The translations under genes and the position numbers were made by a program. From Balanoglossus misakiensis (lineage: Eukaryota > Hemichordata): a DNA stretch of 64,000 bases. Within the stretch, counting starts at the first letter, position 1, and every line of letters starts with the position of its first letter. The DNA lies in contig CM082590.2 of assembly GCA_040954595.2 (NCBI GenBank), forward strand, positions 11,222,001-11,286,000, in the 5' to 3' direction. Positions 1 through 11,599 of this stretch are shown piece after piece. A model generated the notes under the pieces. The model was not told the DNA's origin. It saw only the letters and a program-made list of their open reading frames with translations, and searched no databases.

Positions 1-3000
1 TTTGAGAGTCAGCTTTGAGATGGCCAGCTGCACTATAATACAACGCTTTAATGATGACAAAGCAACGCAGAAAGGTAGAAAATAATGCCTTTTATTATTT
101 GCCACTGCAGATGTCTTTCCCCCTCCCCTATCTCTCTCATACATGCATTCACTGTAAAGTTTAAACTTCACCAAAACACAATAGTGTACACTCTCAAGGA
201 ACATATTAAAATTAAAGGGTTACACATAAATGTGGGACACACTTTACAGGATGGCTTTAAAGTGTATTCAACCTTAGTGTATTCTAAGTGTGTTTGAGCG
301 CACATATGACCTGGGTCATTATGTGCGTGTGTGCGTGCGTGCTGCTCTTGCTTGCATATTTAGGGGCACAAGCCTATCAATTTTTTATGTCCTCATGAAA
401 CATTTAAATTAAAATCAACATCATTTTTTCTCACAGACAAATCGATAATTGTCAATTTTCTTCACCACTGCGGAATAGTGAAGATGAAAACTGACCCATC
501 CATAGAGACGAACAAGATCACAGAACTCCCCAAATCACCTGTGGAGTTGACACCCATTTCTGACGTGACAACAACACAACAGACAAATGAAACTCTTATT
601 CTTGCCAGTAAAGATGCTAGTCTTCTCAGGGGAGATGTGTCTGATATGGATGGTGCCACCAATTGTCCTGATGGTGCAGAGTTAGCACTAAAACAAACTG
701 AAAGCACTTCAATGGTTGAAACACCAGTGGAGCCAGAACACAAAGATTCCAGTGAAGATCAGGGAATGACTAACACAGTGCAGTCTGTTGGCACTAACCT
801 GTCCAGTAGAAATGACCTGAATGTTATTGATGTTGGTGAAACTGGAAATAATGTGGTCCAAGATGAAAGACTGATTTGTCAAGAGTATAACATCACACAA
901 AAGTCAAGATATGAAGCAGTCACAAAAAAGACAGTGGATATAATTGGTCCACATTCTGTGTCTGTGGTGGAACCATCAGCAAAGTGTCAGAAATCCAAAA
1001 TCAAAAGAAAACCACCATATCTTATAATCCCCAAACTGAAATTTTTTGCAGATGTGAGGAAAGAAGAGGACGAAAAGCCCTACAGATGTGACATCTGCGA
1101 CAAAAGATTCAAAATATTAAAGAATCTTGAAAGCCATGTGTTGTTACACAGAAGGGATATATTTGAATGTCCAAAATGCACTCTAGTATTCTCTGCAGAA
1201 AATTCTCTCAATGATCACATGACCAATGTTCATCAATGCAGAGGACGTGACTTTAATTGTCAGGTTGGTGGAATTGTCTTCCAATCACAAGAAGATTCTG
1301 ACTTTCACAGACTACAGAAACACTTGCAGCAAGCACCTTCCAAAGACAAGAGATCTAGAAGTGACACTCCACCTCCTGGACATTTTCAGGGAAGGACACC
1401 TCAGACTCAAATTAAACAAGAAGCACTCTCGTGTTCAGAGTGTCGCACATGGTTCCTTGACAAACAATCCCTTAAAAAGCACAAGGCCATTAGACACACC
1501 ACATCTACAGATGAACTGAATGCTGAAAAGCCTGAGAGTATAGACATACCCCAGGCACCAGTTTCACTAAAGATGCCAAAAGCTAGAGATCATCTTCCAA
1601 ATTCACAGTGGAAGAGAACAAGAAAATTAAAAACCAGTTTCAAAAATGGAGAGTATGTAACCAAACTGTCCATCAACAAATGCAGAACAAATGTGTCTAA
1701 AATGGCGCACACAGAGAATAAAACAAAGCAAGCAAATGGTCAGTTTTGGCCAACACATCCATGTCCTGCCAAAGGCCAAGCAGTAATGGACACAAACTGT
1801 CCAAGTAGTGGCGCTTCAGAAGGTAATAATTCCAAGTTGACCAATCTCACCAATGATGTTCCTAACTCGATGGATAACAACAGACTTTCACCAACAGCTT
1901 CTGTACAACATCATGGATTGGCTGAGACAACTTTTGAATCCACAGATCTTGATCCCAATGTTAATGTGGCAGAGGAATACCAAGCTGCATTCCAGTTTTT
2001 ACAAGAAATCCAGGAAAAGGTTGACCGTGACCACAGAAATGAACAGCAGGAATTGTTGATTCCATCCAGTAATAAACAGGAACTCCTCACACTGGAAAAT
2101 CTAACACCAGAACATGGAACCAAAGCAATTCCTGCATGCCAGAGTTGGAAGGATCTGGACAAGATGGAGTTAACACCCTTTAAATGCCCAACATGCAACA
2201 AGTCTTTCAAACGGCACTCCACTTTGTCTAGGCACTTGTCATTGCATATGTCTAATCCTGACAAAACTTGCCCAATGTGTAACAGGCAATGCATCAGCAA
2301 GTCTGCACTTGAGGTGCATATGAGATCGCACACAGGCCAAAAGCCACATGTTTGTCACATTTGTGGAATCGGATTTGCCCAGAAGGGAAGACTTAAGACT
2401 CATTACTATGTCCACACTTCTGAGAAACCCTTCAAATGTGATGTGTGCAATAAAGGATTCAACAGACGTTGCAATCTGACAGTGCACAAGGGTCTGCATG
2501 ACAAAAACAAGAGATTCAAATGTGACTTTTGTGAGAAAGGCTACAATCAAAAGGTTGAACTCCGACTTCACATGAAAAAACACACCGGTAAAAACCTCCA
2601 TTGGTGTGAAATATGTCAAGCAGACTTTAGTTTAAAGAGAGATCTCAACAACCACATGCAAGTCCACTCAGTGGGGGAAAGACTGCAAAGTCAGCAACAA
2701 ACAACAAATCACACAAACAATTGTGAAGGGGCTGAAATTAGTGATGAACATGACATTGCAACCAAGCTACTTGAAGAGTTGATTCAGCTAAAAGTAACGA
2801 AAACATCAAATAAACAAAAGCGAACGAAACTACAATGCAAGGACAAAAGGTTCAAGTGTGAAATTTGTGGAAAGTATTTCTCGACAAGAAATTACCTCAC
2901 TCATCATCTGAAAAAGCACTCCAATTTGGGAGATAACACACTGGAACAACTTGTGCCATCTACGATAGAAGTTAAACAAATGAGACAACAGACAGATGCC

Positions 3001-3375
3001 TATCACAGAGACACTTGTGAAACAGAACAAAGCACATTTATAGAGAACAATCTTCCCTTTATTGTGCCCATACACAATAACCAACAGACAGTACCCATCC
3101 AGGCTTCATTGGGATATAATCCAAATGCCTTCCATGGAAATCCAAGCCAAACCAGATATGCCAGGGACAGTTTCTCTGAAATCCACTATTCAAACCAACC
3201 CCCAGACAGTGATGAAGATGACCGGAGATACTTTGAAGGAGATTTAGTCATTGATGAAGAAAGAAGTGATGGGAACTATCAATCAGATATGGTTGAAATG
3301 AACAGTGATAATTTCAATCATGGCAAAGAGTCTCTGAGTCTTTTTAATATATTTAATAATATGTACGACTCATAG
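1..3375 (+). CDS. C2H2 zinc-finger protein ZF-A (5' partial), 11 fingers
   Basis: Probable nuclear DNA-binding protein. CDS segments are 2-74 (end of an exon whose start lies left of the window) and 437-3375, about 1003 residues visible. The first segment reads LRVSFEMASCTIIQRF... and ends at a gt donor in phase 1. The second starts after ttttttctcacag and reads DKSIIVNFLHHCGIVKMK, which matches the start of the finger exon in the three neighbouring genes. Fingers: four in the N-terminal third (YRCDICDKRF, FECPKCTLVF, a degenerate FNCQVGGIVF lacking the second Cys, LSCSECRTWF), six in a central tandem array (FKCPTCNKSF to HWCEICQADF), and one isolated (FKCEICGKYF). The tail is acidic. It is convergent with the next gene. 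The fingers are certain; the partial first exon rests on phase and on an ungapped 24-residue alignment. Confidence 0.9.
75..436 (+). other. Intron of ZF-A
   Basis: Donor at 75-76 (AAAG|gtagaa), acceptor at 435-436 after a pyrimidine-rich tract. The only ORF (85-297) has no recognisable content. Confidence 0.7.
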
Positions 3376-5976
3376 AACAGTTATATTGTGATTTTATTGT
3401 CTGACATGCATGTTGAAGTTTGAACTTTCAATAACAACAAAACACAGAAATATTGATACAAACACAGAAATGTATTTATTTCAGAATCATTGGCATCATC
3501 AGTCTACAAAAATAATCATTAATACAAATTACATGTATAAAAAACATTTAGAAATTAATTTGACAATACTAGAAAACATTGACTCAACATTGAAGGACCT
3601 CCACCAAGCATTGTATCTATTGTCATCAGTCAATGAAATATCACATTCACATTAAAACTGTCAGAATGGACACTGATACAGGTTGTGCAAAATGTGAAAA
3701 CACTGGCTACATTCTTGAGCAGATCTGCCATGATTCAAAACTCCCCTATCATATACTTGATGGTTGCTCTATATTATGACCACTTGACATCCATCAGTTT
3801 TGTCTGCGGAAACAAAAAACACAAACAGAAAGTTTGTTAATGGTACAACCACTGCAAGTGTTAAAAATAGGGTAACTGCAAGGTAAAATCCAAATTAAGA
3901 ATTGAATGGACACTGTTGTTTGTAAGCCTAAATGGGAAAATACTTGCCCAGCAAAAATATCAACTAGTGAAGAAAGTAGTCCAAATCATTAACACACAAA
4001 GAATGTACACAAGTGACAGCTTATAATTGTCACCTTTACAAATAAAAGGCCACACTTACACACTAAACAAGTTGAGAAATTCAACCCAAGAGCAGATTTT
4101 ATCATAATTTTAAAAGTTGGCAGAAGATGTGGTATGTAATTGTTTGTTGCAATGTGTCATGAAAGTTACACCATATGTAAATGGTTATACAACCCTAGCT
4201 ATAATTGTACATGTACTATAAAAGCCTTGTACACTATACTGTTTTACCACTAAGATAGAATCAAACATCTCACAAATAATTGTTTCCCTAGGTTAACAAA
4301 TAGCCGTTTTACCTTAACTTCTTTCGTTTTTATCGAAGTGGGCGTGGTTCCTGTCAAGAGGGGCGGGGCACATTTGTTTACATTTGACCACAACAAACAT
4401 ACTGACAAACAGGGTACGTGATTGACAGAAAGTATTGCCAACACATGGAGGTACTAGGTCTCTAGTATCTTACCTTCTAAACTTGCCAATGTCAAGGATC
4501 CCACCATGGACATGTCGATCAGACCATGGACGTAAAAAGAGACACGAGTGCCAGTCTTAGAATATATACACACAAGTTTTCTTCTACTTTTTGGTAGTGG
4601 TAACTTTGGAGTTACGAGTCAATGTTTTAAACAACACACTGGACTATTGTCGTGGTTTGAACTCCTGTCGAAAACCTCCGTCATTTCATTCCTTGCCTTT
4701 TCTGCCAAATTTTGTGCCATTCGCCAAAATGTAAACAGTAAAGTTCGCTTTGTAGAGGGCGATGACCGTGTCAAAGGTCATGGCTTGTCAGGTCACGTCC
4801 TGGAATCTTCCCCTGACAGGATAATTTTGAAAACTCGCCTACAAAATTTGTCCGCATGACATTACAATTGGATTTAATAATGTGTAGAAAAATATACTAA
4901 CAGGTTAACGAAAAATTAAAAAAAAATGTAGACGAGTTAAAAAGTAAACGACAAACGAACTCATCGTACTGTAATTGACCAATCACAAGTGTGGTCATCC
5001 TGGAGTGCGGATAGTAACTGACCAATCAGAATTGTCGAGGTCTAAATTAATTATGCAAACAGTGGCGATGAGCGATAATGTCTGAAATGTGACAATCATC
5101 CACACATGTTGAGGACTTGAGTGATTTGGTCGAAATACCTGCTAGAAAAGTAACTGTTCTCAGCCCAGATAACAAAAACAAGAACTATGACAGGGTATGT
5201 TTGATTGTAGTACATGTACTTGTAGCAGAACAGTTGGTTATTGGTGAATATTGTGCAGATACATCAAGGGGAACCTACTATGGTCACTGAACAGACTGGA
5301 ACAACCAAGAATCAGCAAAAGTAAAGACAGCGTGTAAACTCTACATCCTATTTTAATCAGATTGCACCAAGGGGAACCCAGGACAGAACAGTAAACAGAC
5401 TGGAAAATTAAGGTAATTACTATAGGTATCAGTCTCTGCATTCACTTTTACAATTTATACACAATCTCACACACAACGTGATGCAATACACACAGTCGTT
5501 CATTATCAGTCATGTATTAAAATATTTTATTCATCAACTCAATGTAAAATACATATCACAAAATTATTTGTATGAATCAAACAGGTCAAAACAACCTTGG
5601 TAAAAGGTATGTTCAGGACATTTTGGAGGAGGATTGATTTTTCGCGTAATTTTAGACGAGTCTGGGGAATGCAAATGGCAGGTCACAAAGTAATAATTTA
5701 ATTAAAGTTACAACGACTCTCCTTGAATTGTCTGAACACATTCTAGTGTCATTCCAACATTGATATTTCCATTCATTTTGTTGGATCCGATGATAATGAA
5801 ATTATGCACTAACCAAGTTTAAATTGGTAAAACAGTTACGCATGTTGTATAAACAGTCCACTCTCAAAGTTTCATCCCATTTTCATAAAAAGTGTTTACT
5901 CTGTCATGACACAGAGTGAAAATAATGATTGCATTTACAAACAAAGTAACTGATAGTTGTTTACAGTTCATACTCT
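3376..5976. other. Convergent intergenic region with 3' UTRs and a promoter-like patch
   Basis: This holds the 3' UTR of ZF-A (candidate AATAAA near 4043) and that of ZF-B on the - strand (AATAAA complement at 5526-5531). Between them, CCAAT boxes near 4978 and 5020 and an AGAGGGCG motif at 4754 look like a small bidirectional promoter. Two weak exon candidates flank it: one on - around 4477-4525, one on + around 5090-5196. A short local duplication (AGGGGAACC ... ACAGACTGGAA) occurs at about 5267-5310 and 5370-5405. I see no certain gene here. Confidence 0.4.
5526..5531 (-). terminator. Candidate polyadenylation signal of ZF-B
   Basis: TTTATT on + reads AATAAA on -, about 450 bases past the ZF-B stop codon. 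It is the first clear signal in that direction. Confidence 0.4.
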
Positions 5977-8900
5977 TCAATTTTTTTCTTTACTTGATTG
6001 TCCTTTTGACTTCTTGGAGAAGCAAGACTGGCTTCTATGATGTAGTTGCAACTGTACTTTCTGGTTAAATCCTTTTCCGCAATGATCACATTTGTACGGT
6101 CTCTCTTGTGTGTGCAATCGCTGGTGGATCTTTAATGCCTCTGTACGCATGAAAGTTTTGCCGCACGAATCGCACATGAATTGTTTGTTGCCTTTATGTG
6201 AATCGATGTGTCTGTCCAAATCTCTCTTCCACATAAATCGCCGGTCGCATATCGTACACTGGTGAGGTTTCACCCCGGAATGGCACTGCCGATGAGTGTT
6301 GAGACGCTGGTTTGTCCGGAATGATTTCCCACACTGCTCGCACATAAAGGGTTTCTCATCCGAATGAATCTTGCTGTGAACGCGAAGATGTGACCGCCTC
6401 ACAAATCGCTTGCCACACTCCCCGCACTCAAATGGTTTGTCCCCGGTATGCATCTTCATGTGAGATTCGAGCGATTCCGCGGTTTTCAACTTGAGGTTAC
6501 AGGCAGTGCACTGAAAAGCCTTTTCCTTGGAGTGCGAAGGTAGATGATGTTGCAAATTTCCGCGCTTGCTGAATCCTTTGTTGCATACAGGACAATGATG
6601 AGGATAAATCCCTGTATGAATTCTCATGTGACACTCTAGTTGAATAGCGTTCACAAAAAATCTCTCACAAATTTCACACTTGTATTTCTCGTCTCCTGTA
6701 TGGACTTTTCGATGATTTGCACACGACACGCTAGTTGTGAAAACTCGGTCGCAGAATTCACATTTGTATTCCCTCGTGTGGTTCATTATATGCAGTTGCA
6801 GTGAACGTGTTGGTATAATAAGGTTACAAATTTGGCATTTGCTTTCAGCTGGGGTTTCTGAACTGTCAAGGTTGACACTTGGAACAGTCACAGAGGTGGG
6901 TGGCGTTCCAGAATGCTGTTGGCCCACAGGCAGTTCTATCTGGGGTTTGGTGATGTCACTGGACGCAAGAATATGATTTTGACTTTGTACGGGTCGAAAG
7001 ACTGATTGCTGAACATCGTTTTCTGCTTTATCCTCAGTATTATCACTGCGGTTATATATTCCCTCGTTAAATGGTTTCTCATTTCTTCCATGGTTCACCA
7101 TGTGCTTCGATAGAAGTCGGAATTCCACAGACTCATTGCAAATTCCACAGACATATTTCCCGATGGGATGCATCTTCGTGACGTGGCATGCCAGAGAATT
7201 TCGACTTGTAAACTCAGCATCGCAGTTCCCAGCAGTGCATTTCCATCCCTCGGTTGGAATCTCTCGTTCAATGGAGTACACAAACTGTCTTGGACTGATG
7301 TGTTCAATCCACACATGAGCAGTCACTTCACCTTTCGATGGTACCACCTCCTCGTTTGAAATGTCTCCACTGGTTTTCAGCATCAGTTTCAAATTACTGT
7401 TTCCTTCCACAACACGTTGTGGTAGATTACCTACGGAATCAGACTGAAGCAGGTTTCCCCAAACTTGGAGAGAGTGATGCCCCTGAAATTTATTCCCAAT
7501 ATTCTGACTTCGGAAAAGCATTTCCTCTCGTATAATGGTCTTATTCCCATCATTCATATAAAACGTTGCTACTTCCAGATTTCCAGAGGTGTCATCATTT
7601 GGTTTTTCTGTAGAACTGGGATTTGTGTTCACTGGCACCGTCGATGCTGGGTTCAGTAATCGATATGTTGGATCACTGGTGACTATTGGAGGTTTCAGAT
7701 TGACATTTGTAACTGGCATTGAACCCTGCCTTGGCAAACAGTTGAGCAATCCAGACAAATATTCCGGGGTTGGTTGTAACATCAGCTGATGCGGAATGGA
7801 CTGCTGTGATTGGTTGGGTAGCAGTGAAGTATTCAAATTATTGAGGTTGCCATGGCCACTACTGCCATTAATGACGACTGATTGGTTGTTAGGAATGATG
7901 GAATTGGTCAGATAAACCATTTGATTGGCCAACATGACAGGTGTAAGTTGTTGCTGTAAAGGTCCTGTTAAATTCATTGGTGGAGCACATATTCCTCCAG
8001 AGTTTATTTGAAGATTCCCATTGACGAGATTTGTGTTGAGGATTCCAGTCTGAGGGATCCCAGTCACTGCCGGCAAAGTGGCGACACCTGGCAAAGTGCC
8101 AAGACCGGGAAGTGGAACTTTGGTGTTCAACAGATCACACATCATTTGCAGTTGCGATGGATTACTGGGTTTCTGTTCAGTGTCTTTGTTTCCATCACTG
8201 TTCACATTTTGATCGTGACTTTCATCCACTTCTTTCTTTACAGTGATTATGTTTCTCTCATCTCTTGCTTTCCCTGTCTCTGTGTTAGTTTCATCCTCTC
8301 CACCATTCACATTAACACCACCAACACAATCATGTCGTTGTCCATTCTCATTGTTCACAATTCCGTTTTTCACAACACTGCCATCAGTAGTACGATCCGA
8401 CCCAGTGACTACAAACCTATCATTCGTTCCATCGCTGTTTCCATGGCAATCTTCAAACATTTCACCATCACTGTCTTCCTCTTTAATCGTCCAGTTGTAA
8501 ACAAATCTGGTACTCGCCGGCACATCACCACCGCCATCTTCCATTTCCACACTGCGCTCCTCGTCTACACAATTTGTAGTCTCGCTTTCTTTATCTGCTG
8601 TACTGCCATCAGTAGACCCGACGACTTTGAAGTGACCTTGCGAATCACTTTCACTGTCCACATCCATTCCTTCCTGACTGGAACAACTATTTTCCTCTGA
8701 TGTTATTCCAAGATCTGGTTTCATTTCTTGATAACTTGCATCAGATTTGTTGTCTCGATCATCACCGTCACAATCTGTCTGTGCTTTTTCATTCTCTGTG
8801 ATGGATTGATTGTCTACAGTTTTGATGTGGATGGCTCCACCTTGCATCAGGTAATTCAGAATTGCTGTTTTGTCTGGGGTAAAGAAATAGTAAAAATAAT

Positions 8901-10366
8901 TACATGTTTATATCATTTCAGTAGTCAGTAAGTACTACCCTCCATCAATTTCTTGTAACATTGGAATTAAATTTTCATAGCCTGACATAATATACACCTA
9001 CTGCCGCGATGCATCGAACAATACGTTGCTATATTTCTCGAATTGCAAACAGATCAGGACATGACATTCAATCAATAATTTTTTGTTAGAATGGAAGAGA
9101 TTAAAACTTACCACTACATGTTAGATTGCCATCTTTTCCCTTCTTCAGAAACTCATCCGTTGTTGTTTGAAGACATTCTAGAAGTTTTTGGATCAGTTCT
9201 TGGTTTGCAGCATATTCCCAGACCTTTTGACACTCTGTAAACAAACACACAAACAAGTCTTTTTTTCAGTCTTTCTCTTCATATCACTTGGTAAACATTT
9301 TATGCCAGTAAATGAGCTGAGACTTTTCAGAAATGGTCCCTGTGTAAACGCCATAGCAGTACACTTTGCCCATTCAAAGAATGTGCTAGTAATGTAAAGC
9401 CCTGTGAAATACTGATCCATAGTTACTTCACCACTGGGTTTGTAAAGAGTACAATGAATTCTCTATTCAAATGGAAATGTTGACAAGTTGCATATTAATC
9501 CCAGTATGAATAGGGGCTTTCCGGAACAAAAGATATCAAAATGTGTGGTCACTTGTGAAGTACAAAAAAATGCAGGTAACAAGCTTGATAAATGCAAGAT
9601 CATAATTTCACTCAAGCTAAGATTTTGAAACTGGTAAATACATTCTAACATTGGTTTAGAAACATATATACTCTAGCATCAATCAAAATTGAAATAGACA
9701 CCCCCTCAATCAGTCCACCTGACCTAAATTAAAATCCTGTGTAAAGTCTTAATCACATTTTGAATTTTCACCAGTACACATTTTAAAAACCCTGTCAGTG
9801 GGTCTGGTAGCAAGCACTGTAGCCGTTTGACCAATAAGCCATTGTATTAGATAATGACAAAAACAAACATTGTATGTTGGCGTGGCAGGGCATGTCTTCC
9901 TGAAAGAAAAAGAAAGATTTTTCGAGGGCTTCGTGCTCAGGGAGAATTCGGGTTCTGTTTCCTGTGCTTCGGGGATCTGAGGTGAAAATCAGAGAACTTT
10001 GATTCGCTTAGAAATTGGTCTCACTTCCAGTCTGGATTGTGTAAAACACTTGAATGGAAGTGACAATGAAATCGACAAACAAAACATCTGCGATCAGTGA
10101 TCGCGAATGTCAACAAACCAAAGATCGCAACAAAACCACACAATTATCGTTGAAGGTATAGAGACACTATAATTGTGACCTGATTTCATATCTTGATGAC
10201 TATTTATATCAGTATTTTGAAGACGATTTCAAACTAACCAGAGGGCTTAATACTCACCTGTGTAAGTTAAAACGTTGACTTCCTGTGATCGCTTGCTCGA
10301 CCGAGTTTTACGTTTGGCTTCATCTCTGAAAGCGAGCTCAAATTTCTTGGATGATAGCGTTGACAT
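5977..10366 (-). CDS. C2H2 zinc-finger protein ZF-B, 12 fingers
   Basis: Probable nuclear transcription regulator of 1042 residues. Exons on -: 10258-10366, 9112-9234 and 5977-8873, joined in phase 1. Exon 1 starts MSTLSSKKFELAFRDEAK. Exon 2 is exactly 123 nt (ECQKVWEYAA...). Exon 3 opens DKTAILNYLMQGGAIHIK. Then come an acidic Asp/Glu/Ser-rich region with sumoylation-like sites (IKEE, VKKE), a Gly/Pro/Asn/Gln-rich hydrophobic stretch suggestive of activation, and twelve C2H2 fingers in the C-terminal 40%, the last nine nearly in tandem. The first finger has a widened Cys spacing (CTAGNC). The last ends His...Cys (QLHHRSQSC). The start was chosen as the only Met opening the phase-compatible first exon. 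The target is unknown. Confidence 0.9.
9235..10257 (-). other. Intron 1 of ZF-B
   Basis: About 1 kb between exons 1 and 2 with consensus ends (gtgagt...ttacag on -). I see no other feature in it. Confidence 0.7.
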
Positions 10367-11599
10367 GTCGTCATAAGATAAATGTTTTAGAGGCTGTGAC
10401 ACTCTGATTCCGTTTGCGATCGGGATTTTACAGAGGTTCCTTCCCGGACGGACGCAACCCGCCGCTATGGAAAATCTGGAAATTGTTAATTTCAGTCACC
10501 TTGTCAATAGAGGGCGCGACATATGTCAAAGGTCACCCTTCACTGAAAAGTACATTTTTCACTCAAAAGTGCAATATTTGTCTCTAACTCGGCGTATTCC
10601 ATCAACAAAATTAAAGAAAAAGTCTATATTTTGATTTCAAGAAATACAAAGAAGTTTTTTAATTGTGTAGTCAGTATTTTCAGCATCTTTATTGACTTTG
10701 TAATGTTAGTGAAGGGGTAAATAGTGGCACGGTACTTGAACACAAGTTGTTTTCCAAAAAATTCAAAACAAATATAATTTTGATCAGCGTGCAGTATTAG
10801 TGGATTCGTCATTTTCAGAAACCAGTCTGTAGAAGCAGTCATATTCCAACCGATGTATTGGTTTTGTGTGAACACTTCAAGGCATACTAACTTTCTCTAT
10901 AGCCGATTCTTGTAAAGTAATAATATTGACACACACAAGAAAATTTGTTTATATTTCATTTAATGAAGTATTGATCATAACTATAAAACACACATGGATA
11001 TAAATTAAGACACACATTTTTCACTTTAATTTTTCATACTGAAACAGTCACAGAGAGTTGTAAGAACCAACATTAAAATAACTCCATGGTAACCATTGCT
11101 ATTCCTAAATCACAAACATTATAATAAGTACAGCTAAAACATCACTCCATGCATTTAGGATTTACACACTTCTTTAATAAAACCAAAGTTTCAAGGTTCT
11201 AAAACTGGTTTGGCATATACATGTACTGTCAAAGTTGTCCAACCATACACAAGATGAACTCAGATGCTACACCACCAATCACAGATGGACTTGCACACCT
11301 AGTCTATCACAGTTTAATTTTTGGGCTAACTGTATTCTCCATAACTTAATAGGAACAAGAACAGTTATGAGTTGTAATAAATAAATTGTGATAATCCACA
11401 GCATACAATATATTCCTACAAAATGCAAATATCTATGGCATTAAGATAATACATGTTCTTGAGCAAATTTTCCCCTTCAACTTGAGGGCACTGGGAAATT
11501 GAATTCTTTCACCCCGTTTCCCTCTCTAAAGGTCCAACTTTACCATTGCATACAATGGATTTGGACTGAACCATGGTGGTGCAAAGGGTTCATTAGCAA
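10367..11599. other. ZF-B 5' flank and ZF-C 3' UTR
   Basis: The ZF-B 5' flank contains AGAGGGCGC (10509-10517) followed by TGTCAAAGGTCA. The rest is AT-rich and fits the ZF-C 3' UTR, with a possible AATAAA complement at 10688-10693. A diverged copy of a short palindromic element sits at 11504-11592. Confidence 0.4.
11504..11592. repeat. Short inverted-repeat element, copy 1 (MITE-like)
   Basis: It matches the element at 43879-43963: ctttcaccc at the left, tccaactttaccat in the left centre, atttggactgaaccat in the right centre, ggtggtgcaaagggtt at the right. The ends are imperfectly inverted. It lies in the 3' flank of ZF-C. Confidence 0.55.

Noticed and set aside
4548-4859. 103-codon + ORF as a secreted protein
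   Set aside because: The apparent hydrophobic start is weak, the region is a promoter-like 5' flank, and no family resemblance is visible.
8008-8700. 230-codon + strand ORF opposite ZF-B
   Set aside because: It is the antisense of the acidic and low-complexity part of ZF-B; that codon composition leaves the opposite frame open.
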